Shown: positions 38,200-48,148, numbered from the stretch's first letter. The stretch is 64,000 bases of DNA from Gemmatimonadota bacterium (GCA_023249305.1 JAHFCU010000007.1:1-64000), one strand, 5' to 3'. Notes: a model not told the origin generated them from the letters alone. Program-made: numbers and translations.

Positions 38200-38802
38200 C
38201 TACTCCCGCCGGAATTCGCCCGACGGGCGCAGCGGTGCGTTGAAGAACTCGGTAATCTCGTCCGCCGACCCGAGGCCCCACAGCACGCGCCCGTCAGGCC
38301 GCACAAGCCGCGGCACGCCGCCGAGCCGGCGCGTGACCCAGTCCATGTCCCACTCATCGGCGAGGCGATGGCCGGCAGGCCCGTCAAGGTCCACCCAGCC
38401 CGGAACGCCGGACCACGACGCGACGGCATTGATCACGCCGCCGTCGGCGATGTCCTCCCCGCGCACCCAGAGCGCCGCACCCAACGCCCGGCGGAACGCC
38501 GCGGCGCGGAGCGCATGCTGCCGGTGCACCGCCGCGATCGCGGCGATCGCGCGCCGCGTGTTCGGCTTGACGGGTGGCGCGGTGATCGCGACGTCCGGCG
38601 CCGCCCGCCGCACCGCGTCCACGTCGTCCTCGAGCGCGCGCATCACGCGCCGGTCGCCCAGGCGTGACGGCACGGGGAGCGACGGATCATGCTGCACCCC
38701 ATGCCAGTCGCACCGGTGCATCAAGCCGAGCACCTCGAGCCGCGCCGTCAACGCATAGCTGAACGGGCAGTTGAGGTCGGCGTAGAGCATCGCGGTCACC
38801 AT
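38200..38802 (-). CDS. DsbA/HCCA-isomerase-like thioredoxin-fold protein
   Basis: A 200-residue protein starting at ATG 38802 (MVTAMLYADLNCPFSYALTA); the track extends it to 39006 through non-coding sequence. The N-terminus YADLNCPFSYAL matches the family of 2-hydroxychromene-2-carboxylate isomerase and DsbA-like proteins, where the first Cys/Ser is the active residue; the second catalytic Cys of true DsbA is absent (Ser-Tyr follows). The C-terminal GGVPRLVRPDGRVLWG is the cis-Pro region. There is no signal peptide, so it is cytoplasmic. Enzymatic role not assigned. Confidence 0.68.
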   Translation of the reverse strand: MVTAMLYADLNCPFSYALTARLEVLGLMHRCDWHGVQHDPSLPVPSRLGDRRVMRALEDDVDAVRRAAPDVAITAPPVKPNTRRAIAAIAAVHRQHALRAAAFRRALGAALWVRGEDIADGGVINAVASWSGVPGWVDLDGPAGHRLADEWDMDWVTRRLGGVPRLVRPDGRVLWGLGSADEITEFFNAPLRPSGEFRRE

Positions 38803-38993
38803 CGGCGCAGCGCGCGGCGAGTGTGGTGAACCGTCGGGACTGTACGACGATGAGGCTGCAAAGTGCGCGAGGTCATGAGCGTCGTGAGAAGTTACGCGCA
38901 TTCGGGGCAACGTTCTACTTCCGCGCGGCGCCGTGCGGCCCCGAGGTTCGCGGGCCGATACCGAAAACGACGCGCCGCGCGCATCTTTGTCGC

Positions 38994-39482
38994 ATGCCCA
39001 ATCCACCCTTGGTCGGCGTCATCATGGGGAGCGTGAGTGACCTCGAGTCTCTCGCCCCCGCCTTCGAGATGCTCGAGACATTCGGCGTCCCGTACGAGAA
39101 GGCCGTCATTTCCGCCCACCGCACGCCCGACTGGTTGTTTGAGTGGGCCGGGAGCGCGGAGTCGCGCGGGCTGATGGTCATCATCGCGGCCGCCGGCGCC
39201 GCTGCAGCCCTTCCGGGCATGGTCGCCGCCCTGACGCTCGTCCCCGTCCTCGGCGTGCCGCTGCCCGCGACAGCACTCAATGGTGTGGACGCCCTGCTCT
39301 CCATCGTGCAGATGCCGGCCGGCGTTCCCGTCGGCACGCTCGCCATCGGCAAGCCGGGCGCGGCGAACGCGGGCATCCTGGCCGCCGAGATAATCGGTGC
39401 GCAACGTCCCGAAGTGCGCGAGCGCATTCGCGCCTGGCGTGCAAAGCGCGCCGCCGCGGCCCGCGAACAGAAGCTCCCCTGA
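38994..39482 (+). CDS. purE: N5-carboxyaminoimidazole ribonucleotide mutase PurE
   Basis: PurE isomerises N5-CAIR to CAIR in purine synthesis. The 162-residue product has the class I motifs GSVSDLESLAPA, the substrate-binding SAHRTPD, and the AGAAAALPGMVAALT helix with GVDALLSIVQMP after. ATG 38994 excludes 57 residues of non-coding extension in the track. It starts 192 bases from the divergent DsbA-like gene. No purK follows; the FMN-binding gene is 8 bases away. Confidence 0.95.
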   Translation: MPNPPLVGVIMGSVSDLESLAPAFEMLETFGVPYEKAVISAHRTPDWLFEWAGSAESRGLMVIIAAAGAAAALPGMVAALTLVPVLGVPLPATALNGVDALLSIVQMPAGVPVGTLAIGKPGAANAGILAAEIIGAQRPEVRERIRAWRAKRAAAAREQKLP

Positions 39483-39490
39483 ACGGCGGC

Positions 39491-39928
39491 ATGCCGCCGA
39501 CATTTCGCGAGCTCGACGAGAAGGAGTGCACCGCCTTGCTCGCGGCGCACCACGTGGGCCGCATCGCGTTCAGCTATCACGACAGGGTGGACATCGAGCC
39601 CATCCACTACGTGTGGTCCGACGGATGGATTTACGGCCGCACCAGCGAGGGCACGAAGCTCCGCGCGCTGGCGCGCAACCGCTGGGTCGCGTTCGAGATT
39701 GACGAGGTGGACGCGCTCTTCGACTGGCGGAGCGTTGTGCTGAAGGGCGCGCTGTACCTGCTCACGCCCAACGGCGAGGGACCGCTAAACGGTGAGTGGG
39801 AGCACGCGGTTTCGCTGCTGCGCCGCAGCGTCCCCGAGGCATTTACCGCCGAGGACCCGACGCCCGGGCGTGCGATGGTCTTCCGCATTCACGCCGACAA
39901 GGTCACAGGACGCGCCGCGACACCGTAG
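39491..39928 (+). CDS. Pyridoxamine-phosphate-oxidase-like FMN-binding protein
   Basis: A 145-residue split-barrel flavin-binding protein of the pyridoxamine 5'-phosphate oxidase superfamily: LDEKECTALLAAHHVGRIAFS, then IEPIHYVWSDGWIYGRT and a C-terminal half. Many such small members are F420 or FMN-dependent reductases or haem-binding proteins. It starts 8 bases after purE and may be co-transcribed; function cannot be fixed. Confidence 0.78.
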   Translation: MPPTFRELDEKECTALLAAHHVGRIAFSYHDRVDIEPIHYVWSDGWIYGRTSEGTKLRALARNRWVAFEIDEVDALFDWRSVVLKGALYLLTPNGEGPLNGEWEHAVSLLRRSVPEAFTAEDPTPGRAMVFRIHADKVTGRAATP

Positions 39929-39951
39929 CGCGGGTGCGGCGACGGCCCCGA

Positions 39952-41076
39952 CTACTTGCCGCGCCCGAAGCGCTTGAGGATCTCGCGCACCTTGTCGAGC
40001 GGAATCGCCTCAACCGTGCGGCCGTTTCCCGACACCGTTGTCGCTTGAAACAGCGAGTTGTATATCGCCTCTTCCGTGGCCTCGACCACCGCCTCGAAGA
40101 CACCAGAGACGTCTTCGTTGGCCAGTTCGGTGGTCTGCAGTCGCGTCGCGTTATAGGCGCGTCGCACCTCCTTCGCCGTCGAGAATGCGATGACGTAGTC
40201 GCCGCTGCCGTTTGACGCGGAGGAACCAGTGCGGCCCAGTCCCATCATCGCGCGCGACGCAACTCGCCGCAGGTTGCGATCGCTGAGCGGCGCGTCGGTG
40301 GCAACGACCATCATGATCGAGCCGTCGCCGCCATCGCGCGAGAGTGCGTCCTTGAACGAGTACTGCCCCAGTTCCTGTCCCACCGGCGCGCCAGCAACCT
40401 GCAGCACGCCGCCAAAGTTCGTTTGCACCAAGACTCCCACGGTGTACCCGCCGAGTGACTTGGGCAGGACGCGCGACGAGGTTCCAATGCCGCCCTTCCA
40501 ACCGAACGCCACGGTGCCCTGCCCCGCCCCGACGCTCCCCTCCGCAACCGGACCGGCTGCGGCACCTTCCAGCGCCTGCCGAACCTGTGCCGCGGTGATC
40601 GGGCGCGCGCGGATGTTGTTCAGCACCCCGTCGTTCGTCTCGCCCACTACGGGATTGATCGAACGAATTCGCTCCATCCCCGGCTTCGCCAGCATCCACT
40701 CGGCCATTGCGTCGGCCGCTTTCCACGTGCACAGCGTGCAGGTCAGCAAGATTGGCGTCTCCAGTTCGCCGAGCTCATTCACCTGCGAGATACCGGTGAG
40801 CTTGCCGAAGCCGTTGCCGACGTGGATCGCCGCCGGCACCCGTTCGAGGTACGCGTTGCCTTCGTGCGGGACAATCGCGGTGATGCCGGTGCGCACATCG
40901 GCGCCTTCCGTCACCGTGACGTGGCCCACGCGTACACCCGCGACGTCAGTGATCGCGTTGTTGGCTCCCGGGGCGAAGATACCCGGCACGACGCCGAGGT
41001 CGCGGGCGCGCGCGCGCTGTGCAGGAAGCGAGGTCGTCATGGCGGCGATGAGCAAGACGATGGGGAGAGGACGCAT
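39952..41076 (-). CDS. P1/DmpA family aminopeptidase (N-terminal nucleophile)
   Basis: A 374-residue protein starting at ATG 41076 with a signal peptide (MRPLPIVLLIAAMTTSLPAQ). The family is peptidase S58 (DmpA): GVRVGHVTVTEGADVRTGITAIVPHEGN, then VGETNDG and the segment GSVGAGQGTVAFGWKGGIGTSSRVLP, in which the family's autocatalytic Gly-Ser/Thr cleavage occurs. The family members process into alpha and beta chains. It is exported, so it likely trims peptides in the periplasm. The divergent holB gene is 160 bases away. Confidence 0.87.
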   Translation of the reverse strand: MRPLPIVLLIAAMTTSLPAQRARARDLGVVPGIFAPGANNAITDVAGVRVGHVTVTEGADVRTGITAIVPHEGNAYLERVPAAIHVGNGFGKLTGISQVNELGELETPILLTCTLCTWKAADAMAEWMLAKPGMERIRSINPVVGETNDGVLNNIRARPITAAQVRQALEGAAAGPVAEGSVGAGQGTVAFGWKGGIGTSSRVLPKSLGGYTVGVLVQTNFGGVLQVAGAPVGQELGQYSFKDALSRDGGDGSIMMVVATDAPLSDRNLRRVASRAMMGLGRTGSSASNGSGDYVIAFSTAKEVRRAYNATRLQTTELANEDVSGVFEAVVEATEEAIYNSLFQATTVSGNGRTVEAIPLDKVREILKRFGRGK

Positions 41077-41198
41077 GGCCTGAGTTTGCGTGGAAGCTGG
41101 GAACGTGGCAGCGCAAGGACCGCGCGGCGCGAATGCGCCGTGCAAGGAAACTGGTGCAAGACGGGCCAAGCGTCTATCGTCAGGTGCGGGCGGCGGTG

Positions 41199-41240
41199 GT
41201 CTACCGTCTACCGTCTACCGTCTACTGTCTGTCGTCTTGC
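41199..41240 (+). repeat. Heptamer array at holB start
   Basis: Six units: GTCTACC three times, then GTCTACT, GTCTGTC and GTCTTGC. The likely TTG start of holB falls inside the last unit, so the array supplies the whole translation initiation region. Confidence 0.88.
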
Positions 41241-42295
41241 CCCTCCTTCCCCTCATCGGCCACCAGATCCTGCGCGACCGTCTCGCCGCTCAATGGCGGG
41301 CGGGGCGCTTGCCGGCATCCATCCTGTTGCACGGGCCCGAGGGTGTGGGCAAGCAGCGGCTCGCGCTGTGGCTTGGACAGCTGATGCTCTGCACCGGCGA
41401 CACGGCGCCGTGCGGCGAGTGCCAGGCGTGCCGCTACGCACTCGAGGGTCAGCATCCCGACTTGCATTGGATCTTTCCTCGGCCGCATCTCAAGGGCGAC
41501 GCGGGGCCGGAGGAAGTGAAGGAGGACCTCGAGCAAGCCGTCGCCGATCGCGCGAAGGCGCAAGGGCTGTATAAGCGGCCGAGCGGCGCCGAAGGGATCT
41601 TTGTCTATGTCGGCCGCTACCTCGTGCAACAAGCCGCGTTGTCGCCAGCGCTCGGACGACGCAAGGTGTTTGTCATCGGCGATGCCGAGCGCATGGTGCC
41701 GCAGGCGTCGAGTCCAGAGGCGGCCAATGCCCTCCTGAAACTCCTCGAGGAGCCGCCGGCGACGGTGACATTCATCTTGACCTCGAGCGAGCCGACGTCG
41801 CTGCTGCCGACCATCCGCTCACGCGTTGTGGCGTTCCGTGTGCCGCGTCTCGCCGACGCGGACGTGCGCCGGTTCCTCGCGGCGCCGAGTGTGCGCGCCG
41901 CGATCGGCCCGGACGCCAATGACGACGAGCGCGTGCGCCTGTGCGACGGCGCCCCGGGACGACTGCTCGGCTACGACGAGCAGGCCGTCGTCTTCGCGCG
42001 CGCCCATGCGTTCATCGAGGCGGCGCAGGCAGGACGTGAGAAGTGGCTGCGGGCGGCCTTCGGCCAGGGCGGCAAGGGCGCGCGCGGCGCCTTCTCCGAT
42101 GTGCTCGACGCCGTGAGCGTGCTCCTGCACGAGCGGTCTCGCGCGGCCGCGGCCGCCGGCCAGGACCGCACCGCCGCGGCCGCCGCGCGTGCGATGCGCG
42201 CGGTCGAGGAGGCCAAGCTTGACGCACAGCAGAACGTCTCGCCGCAGCTGCTCAGTGCGCGCCTGATGCGCGAACTCTCCCACCTCGGCTCATGA
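41237..42295 (+). CDS. holB: DNA polymerase III delta' subunit
   Basis: Delta' is a clamp-loader subunit. The product (about 352 residues from TTG 41237) has a P-loop-like [15 protein letters not shown], the zinc module [17 protein letters not shown], and the sensor region [11 protein letters not shown]...[14 protein letters not shown] with TLTS-type TFILTSSEP. The start is uncertain: the track uses 41090, but the first ~49 residues would be repeat-derived, so TTG 41237 is the best candidate although it lies in an array and lacks an SD. It overlaps moaC by 4 bases. Confidence 0.88.
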   Translation: MPLLPLIGHQILRDRLAAQWRAGRLPASILLHGPEGVGKQRLALWLGQLMLCTGDTAPCGECQACRYALEGQHPDLHWIFPRPHLKGDAGPEEVKEDLEQAVADRAKAQGLYKRPSGAEGIFVYVGRYLVQQAALSPALGRRKVFVIGDAERMVPQASSPEAANALLKLLEEPPATVTFILTSSEPTSLLPTIRSRVVAFRVPRLADADVRRFLAAPSVRAAIGPDANDDERVRLCDGAPGRLLGYDEQAVVFARAHAFIEAAQAGREKWLRAAFGQGGKGARGAFSDVLDAVSVLLHERSRAAAAAGQDRTAAAAARAMRAVEEAKLDAQQNVSPQLLSARLMRELSHLGS

Positions 42296-42786
42296 GCGAC
42301 CTCTCGCACGTCAATCGCGCCGGCGAGGCGTCTATGGTGGACGTCTCCGCGAAGCCTGTCACCGCGCGCGCCGCGCGGGCTGAGGGGCGCATTCGGATGT
42401 CGGCCGACGCATTGCGCGCCATTCGCGACAACGCACTCGCTAAGGGCGATGTGCTGTCCGTCGCGCGTGTCGCGGGCATTCAGGCGGCCAAGCGCACGGC
42501 GGAACTGATTCCACTGTGTCATCCGCTGCCGCTCACCGATGTGCAGGTGCGATTCACGTTCGATGACGCGCTGCCGGGCATTCGCTGCGAGGCGGAGGCG
42601 CGCACCGTCGCCGCGACCGGCGTGGAAATGGAAGCGGTCACGGCCGTCGCGGTCGCTCTCCTGACCGTGTACGATATGGCCAAGAGCGTGGACAAGGCCA
42701 TGCAAGTGGACGGTGTGCGACTCTTGGAGAAGACCGGCGGCAAGTCCGGTCCGTGGCGCGCGAGCGAGGAGCCGGCCGCACCCTAG
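42292..42786 (+). CDS. moaC: Cyclic pyranopterin monophosphate synthase MoaC
   Basis: MoaC converts the rearranged GTP product to cyclic pyranopterin monophosphate in molybdenum cofactor synthesis. The 164-residue product has the family signatures [19 protein letters not shown] near the N-terminus, [12 protein letters not shown] and the final [24 protein letters not shown]. Length is normal. It overlaps holB by 4 bases and the convergent transglycosylase by 4 bases. Confidence 0.96.
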   Translation: MSDLSHVNRAGEASMVDVSAKPVTARAARAEGRIRMSADALRAIRDNALAKGDVLSVARVAGIQAAKRTAELIPLCHPLPLTDVQVRFTFDDALPGIRCEAEARTVAATGVEMEAVTAVAVALLTVYDMAKSVDKAMQVDGVRLLEKTGGKSGPWRASEEPAAP

Positions 42787-44339
42787 CGCTTGGCGGGCTT
42801 CGGCGCCGCGCGGCCCGACACGACGAGCGATTGCCCCGGCATCACGCGCGCGCTCTTGAGCCCGTTGAGCTGCACCAGCGTCTTCACGCTGACGCCGTAC
42901 TTCTTCGCGATGCCCGACAGCGTCTCGCCGCTCGCGACCCGGTGGCGCCGTACGCCGCTGCTCCGGCGTGGATAGCGCTCGACCGACGGGTTCGGCACAT
43001 CGCGCGCCAGCACGACGACGTCGCGCCGCGGCACGAGAATTGTCTGCCCGCTGCGTAGCGCGCCGCTCTTCAGTTTCGCTGCCTTGGGGTTGTACCACGT
43101 GAGCTGTTTCTGCGTGAGGCCATACTTCTTCGCGATCGACAGCATGGTTTGTCCTTTCTTGCTCTCGATCCGTTCCAGCGCTCGACGCTCTGCTGGTTCC
43201 AACGCGCTGAAGCGCTCCTCAAACCCCGTGGCGCGTCCCGCGGGGACGCGCACCCACATCGAGTCTGAGGGCGGCGTCATGCCGCGCAGCACGTGGAAGT
43301 TGAGCTCGGCGATGGCGCTCGCCTCGACGCCCAGCGCGTTCGCCACCGCGGCCAGCGGCGTGCCGCCCGGTGCATGCACGGAGTCGTACGCGTATGGCGG
43401 CAGCGATTCTACTCGGACGCCGTAGCGCGCGGGTTCGCCGCCGACCAATGCGGCGGCGATGATCTTCGGCACATAGTCGCGCGTCTCGCGGCGCAAGTAG
43501 CTCTTCTCGGCGAGGGCGAAGAAACGGTCCTCGCCTTCCACGCCGTCGAGCGCATCCGCGTAGCGCGCGAGCCCGCGCGACACGCGCCCCGACCCGCCGT
43601 TGTACGCAGCGGCGGCCAGGTACAGCGATCCGAACTCCTCGCGCAAGCCGAGCAACAGCCGCGCCGCCGCCTCGGTGGAGCGCACCGGATCGCGACGCTC
43701 GTCCACCCACCAGTCCACGCGCAAGCCCATCCCGCGCGCCGTGCCCGCCATGAACTGCCACAGGCCCACGGCGGCGGCGCGAGAGTAGGCGTGCGGATTG
43801 AACCAGCTTTCGACCAGTGCCAAGTACGTCAGGTCTTCGGGCAGGCCCCGCCGCTTCAGCCGCTCGCGGATCATCGGGCCGTAACGCGTCTGCCGCTGCA
43901 GCGCCACCTCGAACGCGTCCTTCGCGCGCCCGCTGAAGATGCGCACGTAGTCTTCGACGCGAGTGCGCGTCTCGTACGATCGCACGTCGATGTCCCAGAC
44001 GGGCGCTCCGGGCGCGGCGATCGTGTCGGTGGGTGGCGGCGGCGCTTCGGTGCCGAAGACGCGCGCCGTCTCACGCGTCACGTCGGATGCCGACACGCTG
44101 TCGGTCGTCGTGACTGGCTTGCCGTCGCCCGTGCCGCGCGCTGTGCTCGCGGCGCCAGCCGCAGCAATGCCGACCGCTTGCGCGTCGCCCGGCGTCTGTC
44201 CTGCGCCTGGTCGCGCGTCCACGGTGCCGCTTGGCGCGGAGCTTCCGTCGGCCGGGGCAGTCGCCGGCGGTCGGTTAGTGCGCATGCATCCCGCCGTGAG
44301 GACAGCGGTCAGGACCAAGAAGCGAGCGATGCGGCGCAT
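42783..44339 (-). CDS. LysM lytic transglycosylase (MltD-like)
   Basis: A 518-residue lipoprotein: leader ending VLTAGC, a low-complexity linker to ~115, an SLT lysozyme-like domain around 150-310 ([23 protein letters not shown] with the catalytic Glu, [15 protein letters not shown] later), then at least two C-terminal LysM domains ([39 protein letters not shown]) and one at ~380-410. It cleaves peptidoglycan glycan strands to 1,6-anhydromuropeptides at the outer-membrane periplasmic face. It is divergent from the beta-lactamase-like gene, 45 bases away. Confidence 0.92.
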   Translation of the reverse strand: MRRIARFLVLTAVLTAGCMRTNRPPATAPADGSSAPSGTVDARPGAGQTPGDAQAVGIAAAGAASTARGTGDGKPVTTTDSVSASDVTRETARVFGTEAPPPPTDTIAAPGAPVWDIDVRSYETRTRVEDYVRIFSGRAKDAFEVALQRQTRYGPMIRERLKRRGLPEDLTYLALVESWFNPHAYSRAAAVGLWQFMAGTARGMGLRVDWWVDERRDPVRSTEAAARLLLGLREEFGSLYLAAAAYNGGSGRVSRGLARYADALDGVEGEDRFFALAEKSYLRRETRDYVPKIIAAALVGGEPARYGVRVESLPPYAYDSVHAPGGTPLAAVANALGVEASAIAELNFHVLRGMTPPSDSMWVRVPAGRATGFEERFSALEPAERRALERIESKKGQTMLSIAKKYGLTQKQLTWYNPKAAKLKSGALRSGQTILVPRRDVVVLARDVPNPSVERYPRRSSGVRRHRVASGETLSGIAKKYGVSVKTLVQLNGLKSARVMPGQSLVVSGRAAPKPAKR

Positions 44340-44384
44340 CCGACAAACCTACCCGGCAACGCGCGGACGGGATATACTCGCGCC

Positions 44385-45323
44385 ATGCGCCAATTCCACG
44401 TTCTGCTGGCCGCCACGTGCGCAGCCGTTGCGGTGACCGCCTGCGCACACTCCACCGCGCGCATTGCGCCCACCGCACGCCCTGCACTCTCGATGGACGA
44501 CATGGCCGCGCTGCAGGCCACCATCAAGCAACGCATCGCACGCGAGAGCGGCGCGCAAGTTGGCGTCTGGCTGTACGATGTCGCCACCGGAGCTGGGCTG
44601 GAAGTCAACGCCGGCACGCAGTTCCACGCGGCGAGCACGATGAAGGTGCCGGTGATGATCGAGTTGTTTCGCCGCGCGGACGCGGGCACGCTGCGGCTCG
44701 ACAGCACGATCGTGCTCCGCAACCAGTTCACGTCCATCGTGGATGGCTCACCGTTCACCCTGAACGCCGGTGACGACTCGGACTCGTCGCTCTATTTCCG
44801 CGTCGGCCAGCGCGTGACGCTCCGCGAACTCAACGAGCACATGATCACGCGCTCAAGTAACCTCGCCACCAACGCCATCATCGAACTGCTCGACGCCCGT
44901 ACGGTGAGCGCCACGGCGCACGCGCTGGGAGCCACATCCATTCAGGTGCGCCGCGGAGTTGAGGACACCAAGGCCTTCAACGCCGGGCTCAACAACACCA
45001 CATCGGCGTTCGACCTCGGCGTGCTGATGGCCTCGATCGCGCAGGATCGTGCCGCGTCGAAATCGGCGTGCGCCGCCATGCGCGAGATCCTGCTGCGGCA
45101 GGAGTTCAATGATGAGATTCCGGCGGGCCTCCCCAAGGGCGTGCCCGTGGCGCACAAGACCGGGTGGATCACCGCGACCACGCACGACGCGGCGATCATC
45201 TACCCGCCGCGGCGTCCCCCGTATGTGCTCGTGGTCCTCACTCGCGCCATTCCCGAGCGGGCGGTCGCTCAACGATTGATGGCCGACATTTCGCGCGAAG
45301 TGTGGACAGTGGTCACTCGCTAA
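44385..45323 (+). CDS. Class-A beta-lactamase-like serine hydrolase
   Basis: A 312-residue lipoprotein (VAVTAC lipobox). Serine-hydrolase motifs are complete: SxxK (ASTMKVP), SxN (RSSNLA) and KTG (VAHKTGW). The omega-loop region is RRGVEDTKAFNAGLNN, typical of the Beta-lactamase2-type group in which the general-base Glu of true class A enzymes is not obvious. It could be a penicillin-binding or amidohydrolase-like enzyme rather than a resistance enzyme; nothing in the sequence proves antibiotic hydrolysis. A possible minus-10 box TATACT sits 6 bases ahead of the ATG. Confidence 0.82.
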   Translation: MRQFHVLLAATCAAVAVTACAHSTARIAPTARPALSMDDMAALQATIKQRIARESGAQVGVWLYDVATGAGLEVNAGTQFHAASTMKVPVMIELFRRADAGTLRLDSTIVLRNQFTSIVDGSPFTLNAGDDSDSSLYFRVGQRVTLRELNEHMITRSSNLATNAIIELLDARTVSATAHALGATSIQVRRGVEDTKAFNAGLNNTTSAFDLGVLMASIAQDRAASKSACAAMREILLRQEFNDEIPAGLPKGVPVAHKTGWITATTHDAAIIYPPRRPPYVLVVLTRAIPERAVAQRLMADISREVWTVVTR

Positions 45324-45365
45324 GCGTCGCGGGAACGTCACCGCGGCGCGGCATCGCCCGACGCG

Positions 45366-47027
45366 CTAGTGCGCTGAGGGGAGCGCCACGAAAAACGTCG
45401 TTCCTTCGCCGGTCGCGCTCTCTACCCAGATGCGGCCGCCGTGCGCCTCCACGATGCCGCGCGCGATGGAAAGCCCGAGCCCCGAACCGCTCTTGTTGGC
45501 GCCGCGCTTGCGCGTATAGTAGCGCTCGAAGATGCGCGGCAATTGCTCCGCGGGGATTCCGCTCCCCGTGTCGCGCACGGTGAACAGCACTTCATCGCCC
45601 TGCGCCACCGCCGACGCGGTCACCGAACCGCCGCGATCGGTGTACTTGAGGCTGTTCCCGAGCAAGTTGGTGAGCACCTGAATAAGCCGCGCCGCGTCGC
45701 CGTGCACCGCCGGCACGCCATCGGCCACCCGTGAAGTCAGCGTGACGCCTCGCTGCTGCGCCTGCGGCCCCACCATGGCGATGGCTTGGCGTACGATCGG
45801 CGCCACCTGCTCGGTACGCCGCTCCACCGACAGCTTGCCCACCTCGATCGTGGACACATCCAGGAGGTCCTGGATGAGCCGCGACATCCAGTCCGCGGAG
45901 TTGCCGATCGCCTGTATCAGGTGCCGCTGTTCCTTCACGTCCGAGGGCGGCGCCTCGAGCAGGGCGGCGGCACACAGCCGGATGGCTGCGAGCGGGTTGC
46001 CGAGGTCGTGCGACACGACGCTCAGCACGTCCTCACGCGCGCGTGTGGCGCGCTGCGCCATCGTGTACAGTCGTGCATTGTCCATGGCGTAGGCAGCGCG
46101 CGCGCCGAGTGCATGGGCGAGCGACACCTGCTCCGGCGAAAAGGGTGCGCTCGTCACGCGCACGAGCGTGAGCGCCCCCAACACGTAGTCGCGTGCGATG
46201 AGCGGCACGAACAGCGCCGATCGCGCCTTGAGCGCCTTGAGCCGCGCCAGCTCCGTCGCGGTCTCGGTGTGTCCCTCGAGCCAGTCGTCGGTGACGGCGC
46301 CGATCACTTCCATGCGGCGTGAGCGCATCGCGTCAATCGCGCGCCACGGACTGTCCCACGTGAGCGCGTCGCGTCCCACGGCCTCGAGCGCGGCTTGCAG
46401 TTCCGGCGTTTCACTCCGGCTGACCTGTCGCTGCCACCCGCCGTCCGGTCCGACCACATCGACGATGCACGCCTCCGCGAGGTACGGCACCGGCACGTTC
46501 GCCAGCGCCTGCAACGTGCGCCCGACGTCGAGCGACGTGCCAAGGAGCCCGCCGGCCTCCGACAGGAACCGTTCGTTCCGCTCCCGCAGCGTGCGCTCGG
46601 CGATGTCGCGCAGCACCACCGTGTAGATGGGCCCATGGCGCGTTTCAAGGCGTGAAATGGACGCCTCGGCGGGGAACTCGGTCCCGTCCTTGCGCACGCC
46701 GTAGATCTCGCGCCGATCGGCCATGCGTCGCGCGCGCTCCGGACTCGCCCGGAATTGCTCCATGTGCGCGCCGTGCGCGCCCCGGTATCGCGGCGGCATC
46801 AACTCGGCCAACGGACGGCCAACCATCTCCTCGGGCAGGTACCCGAACACCTGCGAAGCGCCCTGATTGAAATGCAGGATGTGCTGCGAGGAGGACACCA
46901 CGATGATCGCGTCTACCGCGATATCGAGGATGCTCGCAAACAGCGCATCAGGCGCGGCGACCGTCGCAACGGCGACGTCCTCGGCCAGAGTGTCTCCGTT
47001 CGTGCTGGAAGGGGGGCTGGTGTCCAT
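45366..47027 (-). CDS. PAS-GAF hybrid sensor histidine kinase (soluble)
   Basis: A 553-residue kinase without membrane segments. PAS domain at ~30-145 (FNQGASQVFGYLPEEMVGRPL), GAF at ~165-320, HisKA with VSHDLGNPLAAIRLCAA (phospho-accepting His) near 340, and HATPase with NSLKYTDRGG, DTGSGIPAEQL and GSGLGLSIARGIVEAHGG. No response regulator is adjacent; the nearest, at 48.3 kb, belongs to a different kinase. It is divergent from the usp gene and shares the operator-like inverted repeat at 47051-47092. Confidence 0.93.
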   Translation of the reverse strand: MDTSPPSSTNGDTLAEDVAVATVAAPDALFASILDIAVDAIIVVSSSQHILHFNQGASQVFGYLPEEMVGRPLAELMPPRYRGAHGAHMEQFRASPERARRMADRREIYGVRKDGTEFPAEASISRLETRHGPIYTVVLRDIAERTLRERNERFLSEAGGLLGTSLDVGRTLQALANVPVPYLAEACIVDVVGPDGGWQRQVSRSETPELQAALEAVGRDALTWDSPWRAIDAMRSRRMEVIGAVTDDWLEGHTETATELARLKALKARSALFVPLIARDYVLGALTLVRVTSAPFSPEQVSLAHALGARAAYAMDNARLYTMAQRATRAREDVLSVVSHDLGNPLAAIRLCAAALLEAPPSDVKEQRHLIQAIGNSADWMSRLIQDLLDVSTIEVGKLSVERRTEQVAPIVRQAIAMVGPQAQQRGVTLTSRVADGVPAVHGDAARLIQVLTNLLGNSLKYTDRGGSVTASAVAQGDEVLFTVRDTGSGIPAEQLPRIFERYYTRKRGANKSGSGLGLSIARGIVEAHGGRIWVESATGEGTTFFVALPSAH

Positions 47028-47050
47028 GGGGGAGTTCGCGGCTTCTCCCT

Positions 47051-47092
47051 CTGAAAATGCACCGTGAACGCACTAGCGCAAGGCATTTTCAG
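47051..47092. promoter_or_regulatory. Inverted repeat in divergent kinase/usp control region
   Basis: CTGAAAATGC at 47051-47060 is repeated inverted as GCATTTTCAG at 47083-47092 with a 22-base spacer. Downstream lies a 10-bp palindrome GGGAATTCCC at 47105-47114. The region serves two divergent starts, so a shared regulator is plausible. Confidence 0.5.
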
Positions 47093-47194
47093 GGGCGCCG
47101 TCGGGGGAATTCCCGCACCTTTCATGGGAACGTTGCCCGACTGTCGGGCGCGCAGACGAGTCGTAGGCTGATGAAGAGTACCTTGGGAGTTGCC

Positions 47195-48148
47195 ATGTCG
47201 GTCATCGCTGACGCGTCCGACGCTACCACTTCAGCCGTGAAGCACCCGCAACCAGAGCATCTGCTCGACGGACATCTCCTGTTGGCCACCGACGGTTCCG
47301 CGAGCGCTGACGGCGCGGTGGGCCTCGTGGCCGAACTTCACCGTGGGGGCCGGGCCAAGGCGAGCGTACTCGCCGTGTTCGAGCCCGCACCGATGCCCGT
47401 TCCGAGCGCCGATCCGTCGCTCGCGGCCATGACCACCATGGCCGGCGATGCCGCGCTGCGCGATGAGTTCTTCTCGCGCGTGGACCGCCAGCTCGACCGT
47501 TTGTTCGCTGCGCGAGCTCCCATCGTGGTGGAACGCGCGGAAGGATCGCCGGTTCGATGCATCGTTGACGTCGCCGTCAATGCACAGGCGGACCTGATCA
47601 TCACGGGGCTTCGCGTGCACTCCCTCATGGACCGTCTCGTCGGCGACGAGACCGCCCTGCGCGTCACGCGCGCCACCGACCGGCCGGTCTTCGCCGTGGC
47701 GCCAAACCTCGCGCAGCTGCCGCGGCATGCGGTGGTCGGCATCGATTTCTCACGGGCTTCGATGCGCGCCGCGGCGGCCGCCGCCGGCATGCTCGTTGAC
47801 GGCGGCACCCTGACGCTGCTGCATGCCCGTCCGCGTCTCGACGTCGCCGCGGCCAGCGACGACGGCATTGACGTCTCTTACGCCCGCGGTGTCGCCGCCG
47901 CCCTCGAAGGACTGCGCGGCACCATCGCCGCCAGTCATCCGACGATTACGGTGGACACCGAACGGCGAGACGGCGAGGCGGCCGAGGCCGTCATGAACTT
48001 CGCGATCGCCGCGAACGCCGACTTCGTCGCGGTCGGTCGTCACCGGCGCAATGCCATCGCCCACGCCGTGCTCGGCAGCGTCGCCACGTCGCTGCTGCGC
48101 AAGGCCAAGCTGTCGGTGTTGGTGCTGCCGCCGATGGATACTGACTGA
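47195..48148 (+). CDS. Tandem universal stress protein
   Basis: A 317-residue cytoplasmic protein with two Usp domains, ~25-160 (LLLATDGSASADGAVGLV) and ~170-315 (AVVGIDFSRASMRAAAAAA ... VGRHRRNAIAHAVLGSVATSLLRKAKLSVLVL). The second carries the ATP-binding G-x2-G-x9-GS/T-like C-terminus in variant form (VGRHRRNAIAHAVLGSVA). ATG 47195 is preceded by GGGAG 7 bases away; the track start 47057 is in the inverted repeat region. Neighbouring kinases suggest stress signalling. Confidence 0.9.
   Translation: MSVIADASDATTSAVKHPQPEHLLDGHLLLATDGSASADGAVGLVAELHRGGRAKASVLAVFEPAPMPVPSADPSLAAMTTMAGDAALRDEFFSRVDRQLDRLFAARAPIVVERAEGSPVRCIVDVAVNAQADLIITGLRVHSLMDRLVGDETALRVTRATDRPVFAVAPNLAQLPRHAVVGIDFSRASMRAAAAAAGMLVDGGTLTLLHARPRLDVAAASDDGIDVSYARGVAAALEGLRGTIAASHPTITVDTERRDGEAAEAVMNFAIAANADFVAVGRHRRNAIAHAVLGSVATSLLRKAKLSVLVLPPMDTD

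Noticed and set aside
44373-44378. TATACT as a promoter of the beta-lactamase-like gene
   Set aside because: No convincing minus-35 at the right distance and leader would be about 1-5 bases; noted only in the gene entry.
44385-45323. Antibiotic resistance gene
   Set aside because: Serine hydrolase motifs are present but the class A general-base Glu is not obvious; physiological role more likely.
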